From Haladaptatus salinisoli (GTDB taxonomy: Archaea > Halobacteriota > Halobacteria > Halobacteriales > Haladaptataceae), in contig NZ_CP085333.1 in the NCBI RefSeq assembly GCF_020614375.1, forward strand, positions 62,001-126,000: 64,000 bases of DNA, in the 5' to 3' direction. The notes beneath the pieces were generated by a model. It was given only the letters and a program-made list of their open reading frames with translations. It was not told the origin of the DNA and made no database searches. Positions within the stretch are counted from its first letter, which is position 1; every line of letters starts with the position of its first letter. Positions 8,727 to 17,216 of the stretch are shown here, piece after piece. The translations under genes and the position numbers were made by a program.

Positions 8727-8894
8727 ATGCGCGAGTGTCCGAAGTGCAGTGTCGAAGTCTTTTTTGCGACGCATAGTAGCCCCGAGGAGGTTTGCCTCTC
8801 CTGCGGATGCACAACAACCCCCGCCATCGTGCGGGATCATTACCAGCATGACAGTGGCACCAATGCGGACGATACGACAGACGATGAGCAGTAG
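8727..8894 (+). CDS. Zinc-finger microprotein (55 aa)
   Basis: MRECPKC near the N-terminus and CLSCGC at residues 23-28 give a C-x2-C ... C-x2-C zinc ribbon; the tail is acidic (DSGTNADDTTDDEQ). Such tiny zinc-finger proteins are common in Halobacteria but mostly uncharacterised. Directly follows the possible Cys-rich protein ending at 8714. The sequence after it (8895-9098) is GC-rich with no gene seen. Confidence 0.5.
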   Translation: MRECPKCSVEVFFATHSSPEEVCLSCGCTTTPAIVRDHYQHDSGTNADDTTDDEQ

Positions 8895-9098
8895 CAAAGC
8901 GTCACGATCATCACGAGGGTCAGAACAGCGGAGCGCTGGCCACTGCCAAGCGGAGCGGACGGAAGCGACCCCTTGCGGGTCGACCCGTCGGCTGGCCCGC
9001 ACAAGCGACGTCAGGAGCGAGAACGTGCGGCGGTGGCGGTGCAGTCAAGTACTTTCGTAAGTGCAGCATTCAGCTTGTTGATTGTCATCTGTAATTCA

Positions 9099-9521
9099 TC
9101 ACTCCTCGACGATTTCTTCGGCGGTTGCCACTGACACTGTCTCAGGAGCATGGTCAGCCATCCCACCATCTTCGGTCACAAGCAGTGTGTTCGTCTCCTT
9201 TGCGGCGGTGATATATGCGGCATCATAGTAGGTGACTCCCTCATCCCAAGCCATATCGAAGACCGTTGTTGCCCCGACGTCCGAGAGTGACAGTACTAGC
9301 ATTTCCTCTCGAATGGAATCAAGGTAGTCGACAGTGTCGGTCGCATCCTCACGACTCACGAGTTGCTGTGCTGCCGAATCATTCCAGAAGCTATTCCCCG
9401 CCTCGTAGAACGCGAGATCGAGTGTATACTGGCTGAATGCCGCAGCTGCGGCGCCATCACCGTGCCTGATGAGTTCAACGAGACTACTTGCGTCGAACAG
9501 CCGGGATTTGTCGGGCGCCAC
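9099..9521 (-). CDS. vapC: VapC-type PIN-domain toxin
   Basis: 140 aa. PIN-domain acidic residues are all visible: D10 (LFDASSLVELI), E40 (FYEAGNSFW), D100 (YYDAAYITAA) and D118 (LLVTEDGGM). PIN toxins are Mg-dependent RNases. The start is GTG at 9521, whose G is also the last base of the antitoxin stop codon (TAGTG), a coupling typical of vapBC. No ATG lies in a better place. Confidence 0.88.
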   Translation of the reverse strand: MAPDKSRLFDASSLVELIRHGDGAAAAAFSQYTLDLAFYEAGNSFWNDSAAQQLVSREDATDTVDYLDSIREEMLVLSLSDVGATTVFDMAWDEGVTYYDAAYITAAKETNTLLVTEDGGMADHAPETVSVATAEEIVEE

Positions 9522-9748
9522 TATCGGGACTCTCGATCTTCGCGGATGTTTTCGACGACGCGTTCGGTCTCGATTTGATCCCCGATTCGCTGACTGAGTT
9601 CATCGCCCCGTTTGATGAGTTCGTTCCGGCGTTGGCGGCGCACTTCAGCTTCGAGCGCATCACGGACGATTTCGCTGACGTTGATGTCGTACTCGTCCAT
9701 GTCGGCTTTCAACTCGTCCGGAACACGGGCGGTAACCGTAGGTGACAT
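9521..9748 (-). CDS. vapB: VapB-type antitoxin
   Basis: 75 aa from the ATG at 9748 (a longer start at 9778 is rejected because the family begins at MSPTVTARVPDELK). The N-terminal TVTARVPDELKADMDEY ... NVSEIVRDALEAEV is a ribbon-helix-helix-like DNA-binding module; the charged C-terminus (GDQIETERVVENIRED) should wrap the toxin. Such antitoxins repress their own operon. A TATA-like ACTATATCG sits about 25 nt upstream. The operon lies beside tnpB debris in accessory DNA. Confidence 0.85.
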   Translation of the reverse strand: MSPTVTARVPDELKADMDEYDINVSEIVRDALEAEVRRQRRNELIKRGDELSQRIGDQIETERVVENIREDRESR

Positions 9749-9829
9749 ACAATTCTGTATTACGATATAGTAACACATAAACCTTCTTCAGACGTGCTTG
9801 TTCTCGACGCCCGTGGACCTTGCCATCCT

Positions 9830-9849
9830 TCCCGCCGTAAACGGCGAGG
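9830..9849 (-). repeat. tnpB-element end hairpin (reverse orientation)
   Basis: TCCCGCCG-TAAA-CGGCGAGG. Read on the minus strand it is CCTCGCCG-TTTA-CGGCGGGA followed by AGGATGG, matching the hairpin plus AGGAGTCA-like sequence at the 3' end of the intact tnpB element near 39.3 kb. Marks an eroded insertion. Confidence 0.5.
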
Positions 9850-10072
9850 TTTGAGTGCCCTGCACTCTAGATCATAATCTCGCAAAAAGCGATGGAAATC
9901 CAGGATCCCTTGAAGCCGTGGATCACCTAAATTTCGAGGCAGAGGCCCATCCTCTACGGAGTGAGCGAAGCGAACGAATTGGGGTAGAGCCGGCAATTGC
10001 TCGCCGTACCACGTTCTCAGGCAAGCCAACTCCTGAATGCTAATAATACACTCTTCCGTCTGTGATGGTACG

Positions 10073-10168
10073 ATGGAGGTCAAACGAACCATCCCCGTTA
10101 AACTCGATGTACCCGACGAGCGACGCCACCCGCGACACGATGCTCACCACCTACGTCGAAGATGAGTT
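10073..10168 (+). pseudogene. N-terminal fragment of a TnpB (IS200/IS605 family)
   Basis: Begins with MEVKRTIPVKLDVPDERR, the typical start of haloarchaeal TnpB (OrfB) proteins, then runs into a stop after 31 codons; a further TnpB-like stretch is not found in the next 60 nt in any frame. The 9.78-10.24 kb interval as a whole is tnpB-type debris, with an end hairpin in reverse orientation at 9830, so at least two eroded insertions may overlap here. Confidence 0.55.
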
Positions 10169-10240
10169 CCGAGACCATCGCCTGATTATTGCCGAGTAAC
10201 ACCGCATAGAGGGTAACAGTCACCAGACGGCGTTAGTCGG

Positions 10241-10828
10241 TCATTGTTCAGTCTCTCGTCCTTGACGAAAATGCTTGTGTACTCGTTGTTGAATCTCCAT
10301 AGCTCCCGGCATCCCAGTGCGAATCCAGACGGCGACGGCCACGCCAAAGAGCACAAGTTGAGTTATCATGTAGGGATCGAGCGTCAGCGCCACAAAGTGC
10401 TCGTAAAAGGAGCTATCGTGGGGGTACGGCGGTGACGGCAGCAGCGGCCAGAGAAGATATGTCGTCCACTTCAGCTGGCTCAAATCTCCAGTTAAGACGC
10501 CAAACACCACTCCTGGGCCGAGATCAACGATACTATGCGAGAGATATCCGATGCCGAACGCGATGGCTCCCTCCTTAGAATCTAACCGTTGGCCGATCCA
10601 GTAAACAATCCCGATAATCAGTGTAGCGGTAATGAGTGAGTGGGCGAACGATCGTCCAGACGGAAGTATCGTCGTACTCCACGCGAGTGGCTTATCAATA
10701 AGGTCGGGAAATTGAGTGCCGACGGCGACGGCGACCAATGTGAAAAGCGTTTGTTCACCCTCGCTGCGTAATTTAATTGCGGCAACGTAACAGAGATAGC
10801 CGACAGCGAGATGTCCCCATGGCCACAT
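10241..10828 (-). CDS. DUF457 family membrane protein (putative metal-dependent hydrolase)
   Basis: 195 aa, about four or five membrane segments. Conserved features: MWPWGHLAVGYL at the start, TQFPDLIDKPLAW, SGRSFAHSL and GYLSHSIVD, which place His and Asp residues at the membrane interface as in the YdjM/DUF457 metal-dependent hydrolases. Physiological substrate unknown. A broken paralogue, interrupted by a mobile element, lies at 52.0-53.0 kb. Confidence 0.82.
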   Translation of the reverse strand: MWPWGHLAVGYLCYVAAIKLRSEGEQTLFTLVAVAVGTQFPDLIDKPLAWSTTILPSGRSFAHSLITATLIIGIVYWIGQRLDSKEGAIAFGIGYLSHSIVDLGPGVVFGVLTGDLSQLKWTTYLLWPLLPSPPYPHDSSFYEHFVALTLDPYMITQLVLFGVAVAVWIRTGMPGAMEIQQRVHKHFRQGRETEQ

Positions 10829-10942
10829 TAGTGGTGGTTCTTTGGCGAGGCATTGTGGCTCTTTTCATCGGACGGCTCTAGAGGATCTTTACTATCAATC
10901 TGGACTCGTCATGGGAAACTACCATAATCTCATAGAGTTTTC

Positions 10943-11221
10943 TTATCCGTGTTCCAAATCCTCTGCTTCGAGGTCACCTGCGAGATATTTTCGGCCTTTG
11001 TCGCTTATCGCATAGTAGCCTTCTTTTTCCTTCTCTTTCTCAACTAATCTATGCGCTTCTAAAAGTTGAAGACGACGTCGAACAGTGGAATAGCCGATAC
11101 TATATCCACTCCGTTCCAAATTATAATGTAACGGTGCTGGAGGAAGTGACACATCTTTCTCGTGGAGGTATTCTAGAATGGAGTCATCATTACCAGTCAT
11201 CCACGAGACTCGAGGCCGCAT
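10943..11221 (-). CDS. PhiH1-repressor-like winged-helix regulator
   Basis: 92 aa from the ATG at 11221 (MRPRVSWMTGNDD); alternatives at 11266 and 11278 add an N-terminus not usual for the family. The pattern SWMTGNDDSILEYL ... PLHYNLERSGYSIGYSTVRRRLQLLEAHRLV ... YYAISDKGRKYLAGDL is the common haloarchaeal small winged-helix protein related to the phiH1 repressor. Probably a DNA-binding regulator. It reads away from the unknown operon at 11.5 kb and could control it. Confidence 0.75.
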   Translation of the reverse strand: MRPRVSWMTGNDDSILEYLHEKDVSLPPAPLHYNLERSGYSIGYSTVRRRLQLLEAHRLVEKEKEKEGYYAISDKGRKYLAGDLEAEDLEHG

Positions 11222-11548
11222 ATCGCGACAGAGAGGAACCGTTTGTTTAATCACATCGATGTGTACCATTCTTAGCACAAATAAGCTTACTATGAGCGTA
11301 TATGCGCTAACTTTTTAGACCTACACCCTCATAGTGATACCAACGGCTGCTCGATGGGCCCGTAAGTCCGGTAAAATCTATACGGACGCGTGCTTGCATC
11401 ACGCGCCCGTCGTGCGGTCGTTTGAGGAACCGCATGTCCATCTACACACACACGGGACAAAAGTGTCCCGTCCGAGAGCTGCAGCACCCGCCAACCACCA
11501 CCAACACACAAAGCCTCGTTTTTCACACTCGTGGAGAGGTGAGGCTCA
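11222..11548. other. Divergent intergenic region with an 8-bp inverted repeat
   Basis: Holds ACGGGACA-AAAG-TGTCCCGT (11452-11471), a perfect 8-bp inverted repeat with a 4-nt loop, 77 nt before the ATG at 11549. It could be an operator or a hairpin in the leader. A purine-rich GGAGAGGTGAGG lies just upstream of the ATG and may be a ribosome binding site. No gene seen. Confidence 0.5.
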
Positions 11549-11950
11549 ATGACTGACCACTCACCACACAGCGAAGTCATCCTCTCACTCGAAGCAACTG
11601 ACCTCATCCAGGTCACCACCAAGCGCACACTCACTGGTGTTATCTACAACGACGAACACACCAACTCGATACACAGCCACCGCGGCCCAGAACCTGGCCA
11701 CTACACACTGCTGTTCGCCGCCCCCAGCAACGATCTGTATCGTCTCACCTGCACCTATTACATTGCTTACGACCACACCCAGCACCAGCTTGACCGCTAC
11801 GAATTCACTTCCACCGGGAAGTACGCCCGGGGACGAACGCATGCCACCATCGAGACCGTCACACGCCCCAACGACAACCACGCCACAAGCGAGTATGACG
11901 GCCATGAGTCGACCGATGCCACCGACGCACAGCATGGGGGTGACCGATGA
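11549..11950 (+). CDS. Unrecognised protein, paralogue of the gene at 12187
   Basis: 133 aa, cytoplasmic. Residues ~8-105 align with the 112-aa protein two genes downstream: both have a short strand region, then TGVIY, RGPEPG, a TL/TLF strand, DLYRLTCTYY / DRYRLQYTYY, and a final DxYxxxSxGxYxxxR. The C-terminal 30 residues are Asp/Thr/His-rich and unlike the paralogue. No known domain recognised. First gene of a four-gene set with ATGA/GTGA overlaps. The stop overlaps the next start. Confidence 0.7.
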   Translation: MTDHSPHSEVILSLEATDLIQVTTKRTLTGVIYNDEHTNSIHSHRGPEPGHYTLLFAAPSNDLYRLTCTYYIAYDHTQHQLDRYEFTSTGKYARGRTHATIETVTRPNDNHATSEYDGHESTDATDAQHGGDR

Positions 11951-12183
11951 GCCAGCACTGCACTGTGATGGCCACAGCGCCGCAGCCCGCCTGCCCGACA
12001 CGGCTCCGGAACCCAAGCACCTCATGGTGCACCACGCCACTCTCCGCCGGCCTACTCACGCTCTACACACCCCGTATACATTGTGTCCCCGACGAGAGGG
12101 TCGGTGTCGAGACAGTCATCCAAAGCCGTAATGGAGTTATCCTCCATCGCCCGAAGATAGCGGAACCGGTGAAGGGGGCCTGA
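11947..12183 (+). CDS. Possible small protein in the unknown operon (78 aa)
   Basis: Starts at an ATG overlapping the previous stop (ATGA) and ends 3 nt before the next start, which argues for translation. The protein is Pro/Cys-rich (TAPQPACPTRL, STSWCTTPL) and less acidic than its neighbours, so a spurious frame cannot be ruled out. No family recognised. Confidence 0.4.
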   Translation: MSQHCTVMATAPQPACPTRLRNPSTSWCTTPLSAGLLTLYTPRIHCVPDERVGVETVIQSRNGVILHRPKIAEPVKGA

Positions 12184-12186
12184 CCG

Positions 12187-12525
12187 ATGACGGACGACCA
12201 GATCGCAACCGTCCTCGGGTTTGAGCGTACTGCCCCAATCCAGATCCGCACAGAGCTATACACCATCACAGGCGTCATTTACCACTGTGATCACCGTGAG
12301 CCAGCATTGACGTTTCGTGGCCCAGAACCCGGCGAGTGCACACTGTTCGTGGTCACAGCCCATAACGACCGCTACCGCCTGCAATACACCTACTACGACG
12401 AAATAGATCACACCAACATCAGCCTCGACCAGTACAGATACATTTCCGATGGCCAGTACAGCTGGTTTCGTACTAGCGTTTCTGTCGAGGCCATTATCGG
12501 CCAAAAAGAGGGTGACCACTTGTGA
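12187..12525 (+). CDS. Unrecognised protein, paralogue of the gene at 11549
   Basis: 112 aa. Shares TGVIY, FRGPEPGECTLF, NDRYRLQYTYY and SLDQYRYISDGQYSWFR patterns with the upstream protein, indicating tandem duplication. All-beta by appearance. It ends in a GTGA overlap with the coiled-coil gene, so the duplicates and the coiled-coil protein are probably made together. No catalytic residues recognised. Confidence 0.7.
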   Translation: MTDDQIATVLGFERTAPIQIRTELYTITGVIYHCDHREPALTFRGPEPGECTLFVVTAHNDRYRLQYTYYDEIDHTNISLDQYRYISDGQYSWFRTSVSVEAIIGQKEGDHL

Positions 12526-13415
12526 CGACCGACTGCCTCACCATCGCCGAGGGCGACGTCTCGGTCAGCGAGCTGGCTGCACAGGTCCAAGCACTCACCA
12601 GCCGTATCGACGAACTCGAACAGGACATTGCTAAAAAAGACGAACAAATCGCTGCTCTCCGTGCGAACCTCGATCAGAAAGGTACCCAAATCCAGGAGCT
12701 CGAGCAGCGCATAGAGGAGATAGAAACCACTGCAACTGAGGCGAAAGCCCATCGGGAGGCAATTGCCCGCAAGACGCAGGCATGCGATGATCGGGTCGAC
12801 GAACTGCAAGCACGCGAACTCGAGAAAGGCGCGCATCTCTGTGCCGAGCATGTCGAACACGATCGGATCACCGTCGAGGGAAGCACACTCGAACGGATTA
12901 CAAAAGACGACGGCAAGACCTATGTCCGACTTCCTGGAGAGGACGACGCCCTCGATCGAGGCGGCGCAGTCGCACATTCGACGGCGGATCTCTTACCGAT
13001 CCAACGGTTGGCCCGTTATGACGACGAGATGCTCGCATCAGTGACCAACCGTAAACCCGACGAACTGGCGGGCAAGGCATGGCGCGAACGCGACGATGCT
13101 GACCGCTATTCATTATGGTCCAAGGGCAGTAGCGAGATTCGTGTCTACGTAGATGCCTCCGACCTTGCCGAGTGGATTCGCCTCAACGAGTCCGGTATCA
13201 GCAAGAAATACAGCCAAGAGCTTGCACGCCGGACAATGGATGCAATGCTCGAGTTATCGAAGGGACGTCTTGGGAAGATCAAACGCCAGCGATCCAAAGA
13301 CGGCCTACGGTATCACGAGAATCGCCTCGTGTTGAAGACGGATGTTGATCTCCCTGGAGAAGTCACCACGAGCATGGACACTGACCCGGCCACGGACGCG
13401 GTGGTCGGAGAGTAA
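12522..13415 (+). CDS. Coiled-coil protein with C-terminal basic/helical domain
   Basis: 297 aa from a GTG start overlapping the previous TGA. Residues ~15-110 are a long heptad-rich coiled coil (LAAQVQALTSRIDELEQDI, KDEQIAALRANLDQKGTQI, EQRIEEIETTATEAKAH). After a linker, residues ~125-280 are a mixed domain ending in YSQELARRTMDAMLELSKG then LGKIKRQRSKDGLRYHENRL, resembling a winged-helix or basic nucleic-acid-binding segment. Similar proteins occur in haloarchaeal plasmids and integrated elements in my recollection, without known function. Last gene of the operon. Confidence 0.72.
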   Translation: MTTDCLTIAEGDVSVSELAAQVQALTSRIDELEQDIAKKDEQIAALRANLDQKGTQIQELEQRIEEIETTATEAKAHREAIARKTQACDDRVDELQARELEKGAHLCAEHVEHDRITVEGSTLERITKDDGKTYVRLPGEDDALDRGGAVAHSTADLLPIQRLARYDDEMLASVTNRKPDELAGKAWRERDDADRYSLWSKGSSEIRVYVDASDLAEWIRLNESGISKKYSQELARRTMDAMLELSKGRLGKIKRQRSKDGLRYHENRLVLKTDVDLPGEVTTSMDTDPATDAVVGE

Positions 13416-13842
13416 CGTGGCCGGGACAAGTGTATGCCCGAGAGGGCGACATCTCTACATGAGTTCCCATCCGAACGCGGAATTGGACGCCCCGAAGTAA
13501 CAACAATTCGGGGCTGACGCGGGACGACTACTCGTGAGTACGGCAGGTGTATCGGCACCTATCGGCTACAAACCAGCGGGTGGGGGAAAGATGGAACTGA
13601 CCACCGCGTTTGTGGTCGGAGAGAAGTCGAATACTAGCATACTGAGTAGCGTTCTCTCTGCCGAGTGAACCACGTTGCAGGAGTAATTTCGGCGACCGAT
13701 GCATTCGCTAGTCTACAAACTAATCGATAACCGAAAATGGCATTCAGGCGGGATAATCTCGACGATCGTAATATGATGAAAACAGTTCGAACTTCGCGGG
13801 ATAGTACATAGAAACGGCCGAATAACAATGACCCAAGCGTGA
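13416..13842. other. Intergenic region with terminator-like inverted repeat
   Basis: 427 bp without a gene. About 75 nt after the coiled-coil stop lies GCCCCGAA (13489-13496), a 10-nt loop, and TTCGGGGC (13507-13514), a perfect 8-bp inverted repeat that may terminate or bound the operon. No T-run follows. Confidence 0.5.
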
Positions 13843-14370
13843 GTGGCCAACATGATGAGACGCGACTCAAATGCAACGCAGAGTACACGTCGAACGTTTC
13901 TCCAAAGAAGTGCCGTTGGTCTTGTAACGGCAAGCGCCATCGGAAGTGCACAAGCCACTGAAACACCCAGACTCGATGAAGACATCCTCCGAACAGGAAA
14001 CGCGTGGACAGACCCTACCGGGGTGACAATCTGTGGGACACTAACGGACTTTCTGGATGAAGACTACGTTTGGGCGGGTATTCTTTATAAGAAGAAGGGC
14101 ACGATGAGCGGAAGTTACGGTGAAGAAATCAAACTCTGGAATCCAAGAAAAAGGCCAACAAAGGCAGGGCAGACAGACCAACATGGGCCGACGTTTACGC
14201 TGACATTCGAATACGGAAAGGAGGGCGTCACGCGAGAAAGTGAGGAATGGCGGCTTCAGCCTGGAAATACATACACGTACCACGCGACCGTTAGAATTCC
14301 AGAACAGATCGGATTCAAAGGAATTTCGGGGAGTGATCGAGAGTTCACCATTCCACAGCAAGAGCAATAA
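13843..14370 (+). CDS. Tat-exported protein of unknown function
   Basis: 175 aa (a start at 13852 or 13855 is equally possible). STRRTFLQRSAVGLVTASAI is a Tat signal with probable cleavage after SAQA. The mature part is a ~130-residue beta-rich domain with no transmembrane tail or lipobox, so it is likely secreted: YVWAGILYKKK ... SYGEEIKLWN ... PTFTLTFEYGKEG ... NTYTYHATVRI. No family recognised; the strands suggest an Ig-like sandwich. Single-gene unit. Confidence 0.75.
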   Translation: MANMMRRDSNATQSTRRTFLQRSAVGLVTASAIGSAQATETPRLDEDILRTGNAWTDPTGVTICGTLTDFLDEDYVWAGILYKKKGTMSGSYGEEIKLWNPRKRPTKAGQTDQHGPTFTLTFEYGKEGVTRESEEWRLQPGNTYTYHATVRIPEQIGFKGISGSDREFTIPQQEQ

Positions 14371-14615
14371 TTTACTCTAGTGACATTCCCTCGCGCTAAA
14401 ACGGAGATCCTGTATCGGAAGTGTATGACTCATACGCAAACTACGGAAACCATGGAGAAATACGTTACTTGCCAGATTATCACTTCTCAAGGCTTCAGCG
14501 CGCAGAATTAGTCTTGTTCTCGATCGGATCTGTGCGTTAGTATAGGCTACTAACGAACCGACCAGCACCACTGGATGACCGAAGATATTTCTCTTTCTCC
14601 GGCTACGTATCCACC

Positions 14616-15377
14616 ATGGTAACAATCGACATCAACTGTGATATGGGAGAAAGCTTTGGAAACTGGAAGATGGGGCGGGATGATGAAGTGATGCCGTACA
14701 TCACCTCCGCCAACATCGCAGGGGGGTACCACGCGGGCGATCCGCATGTAATGAACGACACCGTTGCCCTCGCTGTCGAACGGAACGTTGGCATCGGTAT
14801 TCACCCAGGCCTTCCGGACAAAATGGGGTTTGGGCGACGAACGATGGATGCAAGTCCTAGTGAGATTCAGGATTACGTTATCTATCAGTTAGGAGCGCTC
14901 CAAGCGTTTGCTGAGCAACACGGAGCAACGGTGCAACACGTCAAACCGCATGGTGCAATGTACTCGATGCTCTCTGAGAGCAACGATCACGCTCGCGCAG
15001 TGATGGAAGGGATTCTTAATGTGAACGAGGATCTCATCTATCTCGCGACAGATATGAATATCTACGAGGTTGCACAGGAGTATGATGAGCTTCGTTCAGT
15101 CTTCGAGGGATACGTCGATCTAACTTATCGGCCAGATCGAAGCCTGATTGTCGAGCAGCAAATGGAACCGAAAGACCCAGATCTTATCGCCCAACGGTTC
15201 CTTGATATCGCACTCGATGGTGAGGTCGAAGCCGAAAACGGGGAAATGATCGATGTTCCTGCCCAGAGTATCTGTATTCATGGCGATGGCCCAAACGCCG
15301 TCGAACTCCTCGAAACGATTCATGAGCAGGTTAATGAACACGATATCCAACTCGTATCACTGACCGAAATCGCGTAG
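14616..15377 (+). CDS. pxpA: 5-oxoprolinase subunit A (LamB/YcsF family)
   Basis: 253 aa. VTIDINCDMGESFGNWKMG at the start, SANIAGGYHAGDP, GIHPGLPDKMGFGRR and HVKPHGAMY are the family's active-site segments. PxpA with PxpB and PxpC forms an ATP-dependent 5-oxoprolinase in bacteria. A TATA-like GATATTT lies ~28 nt upstream of the ATG. It is separated from the rest of the cluster by accC on the other strand and by tnpB debris, so the original operon may have been split. Confidence 0.9.
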   Translation: MVTIDINCDMGESFGNWKMGRDDEVMPYITSANIAGGYHAGDPHVMNDTVALAVERNVGIGIHPGLPDKMGFGRRTMDASPSEIQDYVIYQLGALQAFAEQHGATVQHVKPHGAMYSMLSESNDHARAVMEGILNVNEDLIYLATDMNIYEVAQEYDELRSVFEGYVDLTYRPDRSLIVEQQMEPKDPDLIAQRFLDIALDGEVEAENGEMIDVPAQSICIHGDGPNAVELLETIHEQVNEHDIQLVSLTEIA

Positions 15378-15500
15378 GAGCATATGGGATAGAACTGCTT
15401 TCAGGCGCTAAGTTCACTTCCTCACGGAACATGCCGCGTCAGCGGTGAGCAAGTAGGATGGGGTAGTTCACTCACCATCAAATCCCACGTGATCGCTTTA

Positions 15501-15644
15501 CCTGAGCAGTTCGGAGCAGGACGCTCCGAATCAACGCCTGCGAAGACTTCGATCCCTACTGATATCGTTGTATCTGCAACGTGCGTTGTCGAAACAGCAA
15601 GCTTCGTCCTTAGTGAGGCCATCAGGCCGAGCAGGGCGGGGTAG
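15501..15644 (+). pseudogene. C-terminal tail of a TnpB, insertion scar
   Basis: Translation gives GRSESTPAKTSIPTDIVVSA then CVVETAS, matching the tail of the intact TnpB at 38.1-39.3 kb (ESMPAETALPTDTVVSAKRVVETGSP). It ends at a TAG inside GGGCGGGGTAG, the remains of the element's end hairpin, 5 nt from the accC stop. The rest of 15378-15648 has no gene; a second GGGGTAGTTCACTC at 15461 duplicates the end sequence. Confidence 0.7.
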
Positions 15645-15648
15645 TTCA

Positions 15649-17004
15649 CTACTCATCTTCTGAAGGCATGCTGAACACCTCGTCGACGTACTTCGTCGAA
15701 TATTCACCATTGTTGAAAGCATCGTCGTTGAGCATCGCCAAATGGAATGGAATAGTTGAGGGAATCCCCCTGATTTCTGCTTCTTGAAGCACTCGCTTTC
15801 CTCGTCGGAGAAGTTGTGTTCGATCTTCTCCGGAGACTATGAATTTGGCGATGAGGGAATCGTAATGCGGGCTAATGATGTCTCCTTGGTCAATTCCGTC
15901 GTCAACACGAGTTCCGATTCCGCGAGGCGGATGATAACGCTCGACCGTTCCTGGCATCGGAGCGAACTCCTCGTGTGGGTCTTCTGCATTAATTCGGAAC
16001 TCCATCGCGGCGCCGTGTGTTTGAAGCTCCTCTTGGTCAACCGATAGTGTCTCTCCTGCAGCGATTTTGAGTTGCCATTGGACGAGATCGAGTCCGGTGA
16101 CGATCTCGGAGATGGGGTGCTCGACTTGGATTCGGGCATTCACTTCCAGGAAATAGAACTCGCCATCCTCATAGAGGAACTCTACTGTCCCAGCATTGAC
16201 GTACCCTGCCTCGTCGGCACCGCGACGGGCAGCACGTCGAATCTGCTCTCGCTCTTGCTCGGTCAGTGCTGGACTTGGTGTCTCTTCAATGAGCTTCTGT
16301 TGTCGCCGTTGAATACTACAGTCGCGTTCCCCGAGATCTAGGACGTTTCCGTGTTTATCACAGAGGATTTGGACTTCGATGTGACGCGGCTGTTCTAGAA
16401 AGCGCTCGACATAGACGTTTGAGTTGTCAAAATACGCGTCTCCTTCCCGCTGAGCACTCGTGAACTGTTCTTCAATATTCTGTTCTTCATGAACAACTTT
16501 GAGTCCACGACCGCCACCGCCACCGTCTGCTTTGATCGCAATCGGATATCCGTGTTCGTCGGCAAATCGTTGTATCTCTTCGACATCGGAGACTGGTTCT
16601 GTGGTGCCAGGAACAATCGGGACATCGGCCTGTTGCATAATCGCCCGCGCTTTCGTTTTCTCGCCAAACCGCTCCATGACGTCGCTTGGAGGGCCAACCC
16701 AAACGAAATCACTGTCTTCGACCGCAGTTGCGAACGACGTACTCTCAGCGAGAAATCCATATCCTGGATGGATTGCATCGACATTTGTGTTGCGTGCAGC
16801 AGCGAGCAAGGATTCCGAATTCAAATAACTCTCACGAGCAACTGACGGCCCAATATGATACGCAGTATCGGCGAGTCGTACGTGACGTGCATTCTCGTCG
16901 GCATCGCTATAGACTGCCACTGATTCAACGCCGAGTTCGCGGCAGGCCTGTATAATGCGGACGGCGATTTCACCCCGATTAGCGATCAATACTCGATCAA
17001 ACAT
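15649..17004 (-). CDS. accC: Biotin carboxylase subunit
   Basis: 451 aa. Carboxylates biotin on a carrier protein using ATP and bicarbonate. Domains: N-terminal preATP-grasp (VLIANRGEIAVRIIQACRE), ATP-grasp with GGGGRGLKVV and LEVNARIQVEHPISE, and C-terminal biotin-carboxylase domain (EDPHEEFAPMPGTVERYH). Length is typical of a free-standing subunit. TATA at ~17032-17038 is 30 nt upstream of the ATG. It is divergent from pxpB, with a 16-bp palindrome between them, and a biotinyl carrier is encoded at 19.2 kb. This suggests a multi-subunit biotin enzyme built from accC, pxpB, pxpC and the carrier. Confidence 0.95.
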   Translation of the reverse strand: MFDRVLIANRGEIAVRIIQACRELGVESVAVYSDADENARHVRLADTAYHIGPSVARESYLNSESLLAAARNTNVDAIHPGYGFLAESTSFATAVEDSDFVWVGPPSDVMERFGEKTKARAIMQQADVPIVPGTTEPVSDVEEIQRFADEHGYPIAIKADGGGGGRGLKVVHEEQNIEEQFTSAQREGDAYFDNSNVYVERFLEQPRHIEVQILCDKHGNVLDLGERDCSIQRRQQKLIEETPSPALTEQEREQIRRAARRGADEAGYVNAGTVEFLYEDGEFYFLEVNARIQVEHPISEIVTGLDLVQWQLKIAAGETLSVDQEELQTHGAAMEFRINAEDPHEEFAPMPGTVERYHPPRGIGTRVDDGIDQGDIISPHYDSLIAKFIVSGEDRTQLLRRGKRVLQEAEIRGIPSTIPFHLAMLNDDAFNNGEYSTKYVDEVFSMPSEDE

Positions 17005-17068
17005 CGTCTCTAGCTGAATCGAGAGCCTGGCATATAATACCGAAGTTCAACCTACCGTCGTCTGCCAT

Positions 17069-17084
17069 ACGGACAGCTGTCCGT
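17069..17084. promoter_or_regulatory. Perfect 16-bp palindrome between accC and pxpB
   Basis: ACGGACAGCTGTCCGT in the 212-bp divergent promoter region, flanked by ACCGTC (17054-17059) and GACGGT (17085-17090), which extend the symmetry imperfectly. It lies upstream of both TATA elements and is a candidate operator for a dimeric repressor or activator controlling both arms of the cluster. Confidence 0.6.
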
Positions 17085-17216
17085 GACGGTTGTTGGTTTC
17101 AATCGTGAAATCGCCTGCTCGTCAAACTTGTAGGTGGTCGATTGCTCATACAATCACACCCGAAGAACAATCGGCGATAAGTATACGTTTGCATACAGGG
17201 TGTGTTCTTCCATAGC

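Noticed and set aside
8590..9060. 156-aa frame on the plus strand
   Set aside because: Basic, Ser/Arg-rich and overlapping the zinc-finger microprotein in another frame; unlike a haloarchaeal protein.
9749..10092. 110-aa minus-strand frame before vapB
   Set aside because: Falls within tnpB-element non-coding debris containing an end hairpin; not a protein gene.
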